This document shows, piece after piece, positions 1 to 8,405 of a DNA stretch of 64,000 bases; within the stretch, counting starts at the first letter, position 1; each line of letters begins with the position of its first letter. The position numbers and the translations under genes are program-made. The stretch covers positions 1,674,001-1,738,000 of the forward strand of contig NZ_CP100404.1 of assembly GCF_024218775.1 (NCBI RefSeq), read 5' to 3'. The stretch is from Haloarcula marina. Lineage in GTDB: Archaea; Halobacteriota; Halobacteria; Halobacteriales; Haloarculaceae. Below the pieces are notes generated by a model. The model was not told the DNA's origin and made no database searches. It saw only the letters and a list, made by a program, of their open reading frames with translations.

Positions 1-558
1 GCCAGCGGCTACTGGTCCATCGGCGACCCGCAGAACGGCTACACCGCCATCTCGCTGCACGCGCTCGAGACGACCGGTATCGAGGAGATGTACGAGTACT
101 ACGGCTACTGTAACGACATCTTGGTCCGGTTGAACGTCGCCGGGATGCGCGTCCTCGACGTGCCCCGGCCCGCGAACTACGGCGAGGAAGAGAGCCACAT
201 CACCTACCGCTCGTACATCCCGAAGGTCTCCGGGATGCTCCTCCGAGATTTCCTCTGGCGCCTTCGGACGAAACACACGGCCGAGGGGCCGTACTCGATG
301 CTCGGGCTATTCGCGGCATCGGCGCTCGCGGGTCTCGGCGGCGTCGCCGACACGATTCGCCGCAGCGACTCTGCGGGCGAGGCGCTGGGCCGCCTGCTCG
401 TGACCCTCCTCCTCAGCGGGACGTTCCTCGTGGCCGCGCTTCTCATCGACCGGGGGAACGAGTCACACCTGGACGGCCGAGCGACGACTGACGCCGCCGA
501 GCAGCCCGCGACGACGGACGAATCACGGAGCGTCCCCGCGGCGACCGGACAGGACTGA
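1..558 (+). CDS. Glycosyltransferase family 2, C-terminal part (cut by window edge)
   Basis: The open frame runs in from the left edge, so only the last 185 residues are present. The visible part starts with a GDPQNGYTAIS-type segment, which in family 2 (GT-A) glycosyltransferases lies near the acceptor side of the active site. It is followed by the conserved tail seen in dolichol-phosphate-sugar synthase relatives. Two hydrophobic segments (about nt 295-345 and 385-450) would anchor the protein in the membrane, and a short acidic tail follows. Its likely role is transfer of a sugar from a nucleotide donor to a lipid or glycan on the cytoplasmic face. Donor and acceptor cannot be told. It lies at the head of a glycan locus on the same strand as the next gene. 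Confidence 0.8.
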   Translation, partial: ASGYWSIGDPQNGYTAISLHALETTGIEEMYEYYGYCNDILVRLNVAGMRVLDVPRPANYGEEESHITYRSYIPKVSGMLLRDFLWRLRTKHTAEGPYSMLGLFAASALAGLGGVADTIRRSDSAGEALGRLLVTLLLSGTFLVAALLIDRGNESHLDGRATTDAAEQPATTDESRSVPAATGQD

Positions 559-590
559 TTCCAGCAGCGCCTTACTTGGCATACGGCATC

Positions 591-596
591 TATAAC
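591..596 (+). promoter_or_regulatory. TATAAC promoter element
   Basis: TATAACAA lies 33 nt before the ATG at 624, where a TATA box of a leaderless haloarchaeal gene would sit. It is one of eleven related elements in the first 29 kb. Confidence 0.55.
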
Positions 597-623
597 AATT
601 CCCCGCTCTCCGTCAGAGAGCGT

Positions 624-2063
624 ATGGCCGGTAACTGGACGCGGCGAGAGTTGCTCGCCCGACTCGGGGCAGCGGGCGGTTTGGGGGCGCTCGCTGGATG
701 TCCAGGCGACGGGGAGACGGAGTCACCGACGGAAACGGAGACGGCGTCCCCCACGGACCCGCAACGGTCACCGGATTCGACCGACGGGGGGGAGACCCCG
801 ACGGCGTCCGCCTCGACGACGACCCCACAACCGCCGACCGCGTCTGACTACGACCGCGTCGTCGACGTTGTCGAGGCCGGGGCCGACCCGAACGGTCGCG
901 AAACCGTGCTCCCGGTCCTGAACGACATCGACCCGAACGATACGCTGGTCGAGTTCCCGCCGGGGGAGTACTTCATCGACGGCCAGTGGCGGCTTCACGA
1001 GTTCCAGAATTTCGCCGTCCGAGGGCCGGAGGCGACGATTACGACCGTTCCGAACTTCACCGGACCGCTGTTCGGGTTCGGCGGGACCGGGGACGCCTCG
1101 AACCTCGCCGTCGAAGGGTTCACCTTCGACTTCCGACAGCGTGACACCGGCCCGCGTCCACTCTACGGCAGGGTGAGAGACGGCCTCTACGTCGGCGACG
1201 TGACCGTCCGCGGCGAGTTCGACATCGACCAAGACGGGATGCGCTTCGACGTCACCGCGCCGGGCGGTACCGGCGTCGTCCGTAACCTCCGGATGCCCGA
1301 CGGCGGGCACCCGCGGTACCCGAATACCGGGTGTTACGTCGGCGAGACGCACCGCGGCCACCTCCGGTTCGAGGAGTGTCGCATCGACGGCTTCCCCGAC
1401 AACGGCCTGTACGCCTCGCCCGCCGTCGGCCGCGTCGACGTACTCGGCGGCGAGTACCGGAACAGCGGCGTCTCGAACGTCCGAGTGAGCGGTCCCGCGA
1501 CGGTCCGCGGCGTGACCGTTCGCTGCAACGAGGCGCGCGCCGGTGTTCCGAACATGCGGGGCATCCGCCTCCGCGAGGGGAGTGATATCCTCGTCGACAA
1601 CTGCCGGGTCGTGATGGACCGCGTCACGGAGAGCGACGGGGCCATCACCTGCGCCGAGTGGCTGGAGTCCGCCACCGTCAGGAACACGCACGTGACCGTC
1701 CGGGCCGACGGCGTCCGGGCGCTGTGGGCGAAAGCGCCGCGGTCACCGCTGTCGGGGAACCGGCAGTACCCGTTGCAGGTCCGAAATCTCACCGTCGACG
1801 GGTCGGCGGCGACGGACGCCGCGGTGATGGTGGCCGAGCGGCCGGGAACGCTGTTGGAGACTCTCTGCATCTGTCAGTCGGGAGCGGCCCGCGACGGCGT
1901 CCACCTGCTCGACTCCGGCCAGTCGACGCTCTCGGGTGCGAACATCACCGTCACCGGGACGCCGTTAGTGACGACCCGGTCGCCGCTCTCCAGACAGAAC
2001 ATCCGCCTGCGTTCGGTTTCTCCCGACGGCATTCTGCACCTGTCGCAGTGCGGGTGCGGGTGA
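624..2063 (+). CDS. Tat-exported lipoprotein with right-handed beta-helix (pectin-lyase-like) fold
   Basis: The ATG at 624 was chosen because it gives a textbook signal: twin arginines at residues 7-8, a hydrophobic stretch, and a lipobox LAGC with the lipidated Cys at residue 26. An in-frame TTG at 576 would put 16 unrelated residues before it. Residues 27 to about 75 are a Thr/Ser/Glu/Pro linker typical of surface lipoproteins. The remaining ~400 residues contain the ADPNGRETV-type start and repeated short beta-strand rungs of pectin-lyase-like parallel beta-helix proteins. Such proteins bind or cleave polysaccharides, but no catalytic triad can be assigned. Placement suggests action on the glycan made by this locus, outside the membrane. 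The product is 479 residues. Confidence 0.75.
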   Translation: MAGNWTRRELLARLGAAGGLGALAGCPGDGETESPTETETASPTDPQRSPDSTDGGETPTASASTTTPQPPTASDYDRVVDVVEAGADPNGRETVLPVLNDIDPNDTLVEFPPGEYFIDGQWRLHEFQNFAVRGPEATITTVPNFTGPLFGFGGTGDASNLAVEGFTFDFRQRDTGPRPLYGRVRDGLYVGDVTVRGEFDIDQDGMRFDVTAPGGTGVVRNLRMPDGGHPRYPNTGCYVGETHRGHLRFEECRIDGFPDNGLYASPAVGRVDVLGGEYRNSGVSNVRVSGPATVRGVTVRCNEARAGVPNMRGIRLREGSDILVDNCRVVMDRVTESDGAITCAEWLESATVRNTHVTVRADGVRALWAKAPRSPLSGNRQYPLQVRNLTVDGSAATDAAVMVAERPGTLLETLCICQSGAARDGVHLLDSGQSTLSGANITVTGTPLVTTRSPLSRQNIRLRSVSPDGILHLSQCGCG

Positions 2064-2093
2064 CGGCAGTCGTCCCGTCGACACGCGACGGCG

Positions 2094-3701
2094 TCAGGAC
2101 TCGTCGAGGTAGCCGAGATGCGCCAGTCGGTCGGCCACCTCGTGGTCGTCCCGAGTGGCCCGCCCGGAATCCTCGTAGTCGGGGTACGTTTCGGCGGGCG
2201 TCGGGTCGACGACGGAGAGCGGCCTCCCGTCCATCAGGTCCGAGCGAGGCACGCCGAGGGTGGCGAGGACAGTCGGCGCGATATCGAACAGGTGGGCGTC
2301 GGCCAGCGATTCGTCTCCGTCGATGTCGGGACCGGTCGCCGCGACGAGGCCGTCGCGCTTGTGGTTCCACGACTCGCGAGGGGTGCCGAAGCGCTCGCCC
2401 AGCAACGACCCGTTGAGGAAGTTCTCGAACTCGCGCGGGACGACCACCACGTCCGGCGCATCCTCGACGTACGGCCCCTCGAAAACGTCCTCGCGGGGAA
2501 ATACCGCCTCGAACACCGGTCGGCCGTCAGGGTCTTCGAGCGCGCTGAATCGCTCGATGACGGTGTCGCGAACTGCGTCGTACTCGTCGGGGCCGACGAC
2601 GCCGTCCGGTTCGCGCCCGGCGACGTTGAGGCGAACGCCGAGTTCGATGCGGTCGCGCATGTACGCCTGCGAGGCCGGGAAGTCGACCTGTTCGGTCCCG
2701 GCCCGGACGGCGTCCGTCGGCGCGACGCTGGCGACGAACTCCGCGAGGCCGAGCGGTTCGAGGACGGCCTCGATGCGCTGGCTAGTCACCCCGACGCTCG
2801 CCAACAGGGAGACGCCCCGTTCCAGTACGCCCGGACTCGGTTTCTCACCCGATTCCCCGCGCTGGAGGCGGCGGCGGGCGATGGCGTCCCAGGACGGCAT
2901 CCCCTCGCCGCCAGCCGTCGCTTCGAGCAGGTCCCAGTCGCGTAAGCATTCGTTAACGCGGATTTCGTAGCCGTTGTACTCGCCGATGCCGTGGTCGCTG
3001 ACGACGACGACGTTGTCGGGGTCAGCGGCCTCCAGCGCCGTCGCCACCGCGTCGTCGACGGAACTGAACACGCACTCGATAGCTGCCTCGTCGGTCGGTC
3101 GGCGGTGGAAGACGGTGTCGGTCTGCTGGAACTCCAGAAAGCCGAAGTCGGGGTCGAACCGGTCGACGAGGTACGCGAACGCGTCGCCCCGCGTCCGCGT
3201 GTGGGCCGCGATGTCGCCGAGTTCGGCCTCGCCCGGCGTGTCCATCGGGCCGTAGACGCTGTACTCACCGATGGCCTCGCGCACGTCGTCGAGGATTCCC
3301 TCGGGGTGTCCCGGCGGGTCTTCCGGTGAGACGTAGCCCGGAATCACCGCGCCGTCGATTTCGCTCGCGGGTGCGGTCACCGGGACGTTCACCACGACGC
3401 TCGATTTGTCGTGGTAATCTAGGAGTTCCCACAGCGAGTGAGCGCGCACGTCCGTCGCGTCGACAACGTCGTAGTCGTAACCGTCGAACCGCAGAAATCC
3501 GTATACGCCGTGCTTACCGGGGTTGACGCCGGTGTACAAGGACGGCCACGCGCTGGGGGTCCACGGCGGCAACTGTGAGGTCAGTGCGCCCGTGACGCTT
3601 CGCTCGAACACCGATTCGAGGGTCGGTAGCAGGCCGTCGTCCAGCAACGGGTCGAGGACGGGGTGACAGGTCCCGTCCAATCCCAAGAGGAGCGTCCGCA
3701 T
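2094..3701 (-). CDS. Alkaline phosphatase superfamily phosphodiesterase/phosphohydrolase
   Basis: This 535-residue protein belongs to the type I phosphodiesterase/nucleotide pyrophosphatase branch of the alkaline phosphatase superfamily. Evidence is the N-terminal LLLGLDG (metal-binding Asp9), PPWTPSAWPS with the probable nucleophile Thr48, the TGVNPGKHGVYGF loop, and the later VVVSDHG metal site. There is no signal peptide, so it should act in the cytoplasm. Relatives are frequent in archaeal glycan loci, where they may hydrolyse nucleotide-sugar or lipid-phosphate esters; the substrate here is unknown. It converges on the beta-helix lipoprotein gene. Its ATG sits 35 nt after a TATAAC element. 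Confidence 0.8.
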   Translation of the reverse strand: MRTLLLGLDGTCHPVLDPLLDDGLLPTLESVFERSVTGALTSQLPPWTPSAWPSLYTGVNPGKHGVYGFLRFDGYDYDVVDATDVRAHSLWELLDYHDKSSVVVNVPVTAPASEIDGAVIPGYVSPEDPPGHPEGILDDVREAIGEYSVYGPMDTPGEAELGDIAAHTRTRGDAFAYLVDRFDPDFGFLEFQQTDTVFHRRPTDEAAIECVFSSVDDAVATALEAADPDNVVVVSDHGIGEYNGYEIRVNECLRDWDLLEATAGGEGMPSWDAIARRRLQRGESGEKPSPGVLERGVSLLASVGVTSQRIEAVLEPLGLAEFVASVAPTDAVRAGTEQVDFPASQAYMRDRIELGVRLNVAGREPDGVVGPDEYDAVRDTVIERFSALEDPDGRPVFEAVFPREDVFEGPYVEDAPDVVVVPREFENFLNGSLLGERFGTPRESWNHKRDGLVAATGPDIDGDESLADAHLFDIAPTVLATLGVPRSDLMDGRPLSVVDPTPAETYPDYEDSGRATRDDHEVADRLAHLGYLDES

Positions 3702-3730
3702 TGGATGCGAGTGTCGCGTCAGCCCGCTTC

Positions 3731-3736
3731 GTTATA
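3731..3736 (-). promoter_or_regulatory. TATAAC promoter element (reverse strand)
   Basis: Reading the minus strand, TATAACGAA lies 35 nt before the start codon at 3701, as expected for the TATA box of a leaderless transcript. Confidence 0.5.
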
Positions 3737-3776
3737 CAACTATTACTGCCGGGTGCACGTCGCTAATCGTATCCTA

Positions 3777-3797
3777 TACTCTTCTTAGCAAAGAGTA
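3777..3797. promoter_or_regulatory. Inverted repeat between divergent genes (possible operator)
   Basis: Perfect 7-bp arms TACTCTT and AAGAGTA are separated by 7 nt. The repeat lies upstream of both the phosphohydrolase (minus) and the beta-helix/CBM protein (plus), so an operator is plausible; no protein can be named. Confidence 0.4.
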
Positions 3798-3983
3798 GAG
3801 TGTACTTATCCAACAATTTATCCGGCCTACTGCCGAACTATTGAATTAAGACGGTCTTTCCAGATACCAAGAGATACTGGTAACCATGCCGCACGTAGAG
3901 CGGAGACAACCCTGACTAAGTAAGCCACCCATAGCGAGGAGGTGGTCAAAACGGCTTTTTTAGTAGGTCAAACTTTCCCAGCC

Positions 3984-6428
3984 ATGGCAAAGCGCCAATC
4001 GGACGACCCAGCGGCGAAGGATAACCATACCAACCGGCGGACGTTCATGAAGACAGTCGGCGTCGCGGCGGCCGCCGCCGTCGGGAGTACGGCGGTCGGC
4101 AGCACGCTCGCCGCCGAGAACACCGTCGACCTGGCGAACGAGGGTCTTCAGAATGGTGACCTTATCGACCCGTATCTGGAGGACCACTTCGACGACGGGA
4201 ACAAGGTGCTGATTCCCGCGGGCGAGTACGATTACACCGGGGACGGCCTCGGTGGCGAGAAGGCTAACTGCGCCCTCATCGGGTCGGCGGACGGCGTCGT
4301 GTTCAACCGCCCGGACCCCGAGGAGACGGTACGACCGTCCATCCAGGCGACGGACGGAACGGTCCGGGTCGCGAACATCACCGTTCGCGGCGAACGCGGC
4401 GTCGAGCAGTCCCGTTGGCGCGTCGGGGCCGAGGAGGGCGCGACGATGGAGGTGTTCAACGTCAACGTTCCAGACGGAACCGTCGACGGGTCCGACTCGA
4501 CCGGTATCTACGCCGGGTCCGACCACGCGGGGACACTCCACGTCAAGGGCTGTTACTTCGAGGGCCTCGGTAACGTCGCCCTATACGTCTCTGACCCCTA
4601 CACGGGCGAGGACGGACAGGTCATCGTCGAGGACTGCGTGTTCCGCAACTCCAACTCCTCGATGATTCGGTTCGCTCCGAGCGAGAGCATCATCCGTGGC
4701 TGTTACTTCGAAGCGACGGAGACTGCCCCGTCCGAGGAGGGCTACGGCGGCGGCGACAGCCTCCGGGCCATCAAGATAGACGACGCCGGAGACGACGTGG
4801 TCATCGAGGACTGCGACTTCTACTGGGGCGAGACCGGCGGTGTGTGTGTCGACTTCCACGAGCGCGGTGAAGGCGGGTCCGGCGTCGTCCGCGACCTCCG
4901 CATCTACAACGAGAACAGCGACGTCTTCGACACCGAGTGGGACGTGGAGGGCAACTGGTCCGGCGAGAACATCGACATCTCTGGGCCGGGGAGCACGGAC
5001 CTCCCGTCCGGGTTCTCGGGTGCGACCGGTGGCGACGCCGAGTCGCCGAACACCGACTACGCCATCTGGACGCCGGTCAACGGCGACGGGTCCACGTCGA
5101 CTGACGGCAGTGGGTCGACTAGCTCTGACGGTTCGACCACGGACGGGTCCACCGACGACAGCGACACGTCGACGGACTCCTCCGACCCTTCGACCGTCCC
5201 GCTCGAGTCCTCCACGACGCTCCTGCCCCGCGACGGCACCGTCGGCGGTAGCGCCAACCTCGAATCCGACTGGGACGGCTACTCCGGCGACGGCTTCGTC
5301 AACTTCCCGGACTCGAACGGCTACGTCGAGTGGCCCGTCAGCGCCGACGGCGAGACGGAGTACGACCTGACGCTCCGCTACGCGCTCGGCTACGGCGAGC
5401 GGACCGGCGCGGTCATCGCCGACGGCAGTTCGACGCCCGTCACTGCCTCGGCCACGGGCGCGTGGACGACGTGGGAGACGGTCGAGACGACGGTCACCGT
5501 CCCCGACGGCGAATCGACGCTCCGCGTCGCCGCCACGGGCGAGGACTTCGGGAACCTGGACGCCGTGCAGGTCGAACCCGCCGCGTCGACTTCGGAAGGC
5601 AGCACGTCCGGGGATACCGCCGACTCGGGTGGCGACTCCACGTCCGACGGTACGTCCGGTGACGACACCTCGGACTCCGGCGAGGACTCCACGACCGACA
5701 CCACGGGCGACAGCGGTGGCGACTCCACCGAGACGGACGCCCCGTCGGTCAACGAGACGACCACCCTGTACCCGACCGACGCGATGATCGGCGGCGACGC
5801 CGAGTTGCAGACCGAACACGACGGGTACTCCGGCGACGGCTTCGTCAACTATCCCGTCGACGGCGGCTACGTCCAGTGGCCCGTCGCCACGACCGGCGGC
5901 GAGTACGACGTGACCATCCGCTACGCGCTGGGGCACGGCCCGTCCCGGACCGCGCGAATCAAGGCTGGAAACGACGTCGAGGAGGTGACCACGGAGTCCA
6001 CCGAGAGTTGGACCGCGTGGGACACCGTCTCCCTGACGATGACGCTCCCCGAGGGCGAGTCGTCGCTCCGAATCGAGTCGACCGGCGAGGACTTCGGGAA
6101 CCTCGACCGGGTCGAGATTACCCCCGTCAGCTCCGGTGACGGGTCCACGGGCGGGTCGACGCTCCCCAACCGCTTCGAAATCGACGGGACCGGTGACGCC
6201 GAGGAGTCCGCGGCCTACGCGGTCACCGTCTCCGGCGACATCACCCTCGACGAACAGCGCACCGAAGTCGTCGACACCAACCTCGCCGTCGACCTGCAGG
6301 ACGACGTCATCGAGGACGGAACGGTAACCGGGCAGGTCCGCAACGGCGTCGACGCCTACTACTACAGCGGAAACCTCCAGAGCATCGACCTCGAGGGCGA
6401 CGCGGACATCAACATCTTCCACGGGTAA
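3984..6428 (+). CDS. Tat-secreted beta-helix protein with two CBM-like modules and C-terminal domain
   Basis: The chosen ATG gives an 814-residue protein with a Tat signal (Arg18-Arg19, then FMKTVGVAAAAAVG) and no lipobox, so it is probably secreted. A T-rich box (about 3955-3961) lies 29 nt upstream. Residues ~45-370 form a parallel beta-helix of the pectin-lyase type. Two beta-sandwich modules resembling carbohydrate-binding families 6/35 follow (about 408-532 and 591-714). They share GYSGDGFVN and GEDFGNLD and are separated by Ser/Thr/Asp/Gly linkers. The last ~88 residues form a separate domain that I take to be a recurrent haloarchaeal C-terminal module. The layout fits an extracellular polysaccharide lyase or hydrolase, or a glycan-binding surface protein; no catalytic residue can be proved. 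Confidence 0.8.
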   Translation: MAKRQSDDPAAKDNHTNRRTFMKTVGVAAAAAVGSTAVGSTLAAENTVDLANEGLQNGDLIDPYLEDHFDDGNKVLIPAGEYDYTGDGLGGEKANCALIGSADGVVFNRPDPEETVRPSIQATDGTVRVANITVRGERGVEQSRWRVGAEEGATMEVFNVNVPDGTVDGSDSTGIYAGSDHAGTLHVKGCYFEGLGNVALYVSDPYTGEDGQVIVEDCVFRNSNSSMIRFAPSESIIRGCYFEATETAPSEEGYGGGDSLRAIKIDDAGDDVVIEDCDFYWGETGGVCVDFHERGEGGSGVVRDLRIYNENSDVFDTEWDVEGNWSGENIDISGPGSTDLPSGFSGATGGDAESPNTDYAIWTPVNGDGSTSTDGSGSTSSDGSTTDGSTDDSDTSTDSSDPSTVPLESSTTLLPRDGTVGGSANLESDWDGYSGDGFVNFPDSNGYVEWPVSADGETEYDLTLRYALGYGERTGAVIADGSSTPVTASATGAWTTWETVETTVTVPDGESTLRVAATGEDFGNLDAVQVEPAASTSEGSTSGDTADSGGDSTSDGTSGDDTSDSGEDSTTDTTGDSGGDSTETDAPSVNETTTLYPTDAMIGGDAELQTEHDGYSGDGFVNYPVDGGYVQWPVATTGGEYDVTIRYALGHGPSRTARIKAGNDVEEVTTESTESWTAWDTVSLTMTLPEGESSLRIESTGEDFGNLDRVEITPVSSGDGSTGGSTLPNRFEIDGTGDAEESAAYAVTVSGDITLDEQRTEVVDTNLAVDLQDDVIEDGTVTGQVRNGVDAYYYSGNLQSIDLEGDADINIFHG
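5206..6125 (+). repeat. Tandem duplication encoding two CBM-like modules
   Basis: The two ~125-codon modules align end to end. DNA coding for GYSGDGFVN (near 5279 and 5825) and GEDFGNLD (near 5539 and 6085) is almost identical. Elsewhere the copies have diverged, pointing to an intragenic duplication that is not recent. Confidence 0.7.
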
Positions 6429-6430
6429 CG

Positions 6431-6631
6431 ATGTTGACGTCAGAAGAATGGGACGCGGTCCCAGACGACCCCGATCCGCACGAGAACCTCGGCTACGAAC
6501 TGGTCGACCTGACGGTCATCCAGTCGGAGACCGACGACAAGTACGTCTTCCTCCCCGCGGAGGAGTCGAGCCTGCTCGAAGAGGCGTTCATCGTGGCCGA
6601 AGCGGACGTCCTCGTCGACCTGCGGGAGTGA
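6431..6631 (+). CDS. Small acidic hypothetical protein
   Basis: This 66-residue acidic protein starts with MLTSEEWDAV and is otherwise unremarkable, with no cysteine, signal or membrane segment. Its ATG is two bases after the stop of the beta-helix protein, so the two are probably co-transcribed and translationally coupled. Codon use is strongly GC3-biased like its neighbours, which supports it being real. I do not recognise a function. A short protein at 27205 begins similarly (LTSDEW), but the resemblance is too brief to claim kinship. Confidence 0.6.
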   Translation: MLTSEEWDAVPDDPDPHENLGYELVDLTVIQSETDDKYVFLPAEESSLLEEAFIVAEADVLVDLRE

Positions 6632-6648
6632 CACCGCCCTAGGAACTC

Positions 6649-6654
6649 CATAAC
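6649..6654 (+). promoter_or_regulatory. CATAAC promoter element
   Basis: CATAACTAA lies 62 nt before the next ATG, so the transcript would have a leader of about 30 nt rather than being leaderless. Confidence 0.4.
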
Positions 6655-6710
6655 TAATTGCTGGTTCGTGCTGGGGTCAGCCACCCCAGATTTCGGGACT
6701 ACGACCGACG

Positions 6711-7583
6711 ATGACCTACAGTGACTACATGCGCGGCGACGAAGCAATACTCGGCGTCGCACCGACCGGATACCGCTACTCGACGGACGTGAACGAGCAC
6801 CTGCCGGTGACGCCCGAAGCCGTCGCCAAACACGTCTACGAGTCGGCGTCGCTCGGCGCGTCGGTCGCACATCTCCACGGCCGCGACGAGGACGGCGACC
6901 CCGACGCGACTCGCCTCCCGGCGTTCGCGACGGCGGTCCGAGACATCTGCGCCGACGACGTGCTCATCGATTACGCCGTCGCTCCGGACTGCGAACTCGG
7001 CGACTTCTTCGCCGTCCTCGACGAGGACCCGGTCCCCGACATCGCCACCGTGCGGGTCGGCCCGGCGCACTACGAGTACCGCGGAACCACGACGACGACG
7101 CGCCGCGACGTGGACCGGTTCGTCGAGGGACTCGTCGACCGACGTATCAAGCCGAACTTGCTCGTCACCAACGGCCGCGACATTCACGAGGTGAACCGCC
7201 TCGTCGAGGAATCGGTCCTCGACGGGCCGCCGCTCGTGACGCTGTTGTTCGGCGCGCGCGACGGCACCGTCGCGACGCCGATGAACGCCCTCTCACTGCT
7301 GGAGGCCGTGCCGGACGAGGCACAGTGTCTGGTCCGCGCGACCGGACCGAACCAGTACCCGCTGACGACGCTCGCGTTCTTCCTCGGCGCGCACCCCGTT
7401 GTGGGCATGGAGGACAACCTCTTTTTCGACCCCGAACGCCCCGTCGAACGCAACGCGCAGTTGGTCCGGCAGGTGGCCGAAATCGCGCGCAACGCGCTCC
7501 GCCCGGTCGCCACCGCCGACGAGGCCCGCTCCCTCGTCGAACACCCGCGGATGCTCGCCGAAGACGACGGTATGCAAGCCTGA
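6711..7583 (+). CDS. Beta-keto acid cleavage enzyme (BKACE, DUF849) family
   Basis: This 290-residue protein matches the BKACE/DUF849 TIM-barrel family. His54 and His56 in AHLHGRD correspond to the family's HxH metal site, and the GMEDN segment (Glu234, Asp235) matches its conserved tail motif. Known members condense a beta-keto acid with acetyl-CoA to give acetoacetate and a CoA ester, the founding activity being 3-keto-5-aminohexanoate cleavage. Only family membership is supported here; the substrate is unknown. It is unexpected inside a glycan locus. It lies between an exported beta-helix protein and a sugar nucleotidyltransferase, all on the plus strand. Confidence 0.8.
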   Translation: MTYSDYMRGDEAILGVAPTGYRYSTDVNEHLPVTPEAVAKHVYESASLGASVAHLHGRDEDGDPDATRLPAFATAVRDICADDVLIDYAVAPDCELGDFFAVLDEDPVPDIATVRVGPAHYEYRGTTTTTRRDVDRFVEGLVDRRIKPNLLVTNGRDIHEVNRLVEESVLDGPPLVTLLFGARDGTVATPMNALSLLEAVPDEAQCLVRATGPNQYPLTTLAFFLGAHPVVGMEDNLFFDPERPVERNAQLVRQVAEIARNALRPVATADEARSLVEHPRMLAEDDGMQA

Positions 7584-7637
7584 GTCGAGCGAAGGCGGAC
7601 CATACCTTTGTCCGAAGAAGCGCCTCTCCACGGTACG

Positions 7638-8405
7638 ATGGACGCTGTGATACTCGCGGCCGGGCAGGGGACTCGCCTCCGACCACTCACCGACGACAAG
7701 CCCAAAGGGATGGTCGAAGTCGCCGGAAAGCCCATCCTCACGCACTGCTTCGAGCGACTCATCGAACTCGGGGCGTCCGGGCTACACGTCGTCGTCGGCT
7801 ACAAGAAACAAGCCATCATCAACTACTACGAGGACGAATTCGAGGGCGTCCCCATCACCTACACGCACCAACGCGAGCAGAAGGGACTGGCCCACGCCCT
7901 GCTGACCGTCGAAGAGCACATCGACGACGACTTCATGCTGATGCTCGGCGACAACATCTTCGAGGCCAACCTCCAGGACGTTGTGAACCGACAGCGAGAG
8001 GAACGCGCCGACGCCGCCTTCCTCGTCGAGGAAGTGCCGTGGGACGAAGCCTCCCGCTACGGGGTCTGTGACACCAACAAGTACGGCGAGATAACGAACG
8101 TCGTCGAAAAGCCCGACGACCCGCCCTCGAACCTGGTGATGACCGGCTTTTACACGTTCTCTCCGGCCATCTTCCACGCGTGTCACCTCGTCCAGCCCTC
8201 CGACCGCGGCGAGTACGAGATTTCGGACGCCGTCGACCTCCTCCTCCAGTCTGGCCGGACCATCGACGCCATCCGGATGAACGGCTGGCGGACGGACGTG
8301 GGCTACCCAGAAGACCGCGACGCCGCCGAGGAGCGACTGCAGGGCGAGGTTGAGACAGAACCCGTTCAGAGCGGGGTCTCGACCACGTCGTCCGGCGGGG
8401 AGTAG
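7638..8405 (+). CDS. Sugar-1-phosphate nucleotidyltransferase (RmlA/GalU/AglF-like)
   Basis: The ATG at 7638 starts directly at the Rossmann-like nucleotide site MDAVILAAGQGTRLRPLT, with the signature Lys23; an upstream in-frame TTG at 7608 is unlikely. LMLGDN carries the metal-binding Asp, and MTGFYTF and WRTDVG continue the family pattern. The enzyme joins a sugar 1-phosphate with a nucleoside triphosphate to give an NDP-sugar. Sequence alone does not separate UTP from dTTP specificity; archaeal relatives include AglF of the Haloferax N-glycosylation pathway. The 255-residue product lacks the C-terminal beta-helix of bifunctional GlmU-like enzymes. Its 3' end overlaps the convergent formyltransferase gene by 40 bp. 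Confidence 0.85.
   Translation: MDAVILAAGQGTRLRPLTDDKPKGMVEVAGKPILTHCFERLIELGASGLHVVVGYKKQAIINYYEDEFEGVPITYTHQREQKGLAHALLTVEEHIDDDFMLMLGDNIFEANLQDVVNRQREERADAAFLVEEVPWDEASRYGVCDTNKYGEITNVVEKPDDPPSNLVMTGFYTFSPAIFHACHLVQPSDRGEYEISDAVDLLLQSGRTIDAIRMNGWRTDVGYPEDRDAAEERLQGEVETEPVQSGVSTTSSGGE

Noticed and set aside
4581-6422. 613-codon minus-strand frame opposite the beta-helix/CBM protein
   Set aside because: Composition is that of a shadow frame (Val/Gly/Arg/Asp-rich); the plus-strand protein has clear domains and signal.
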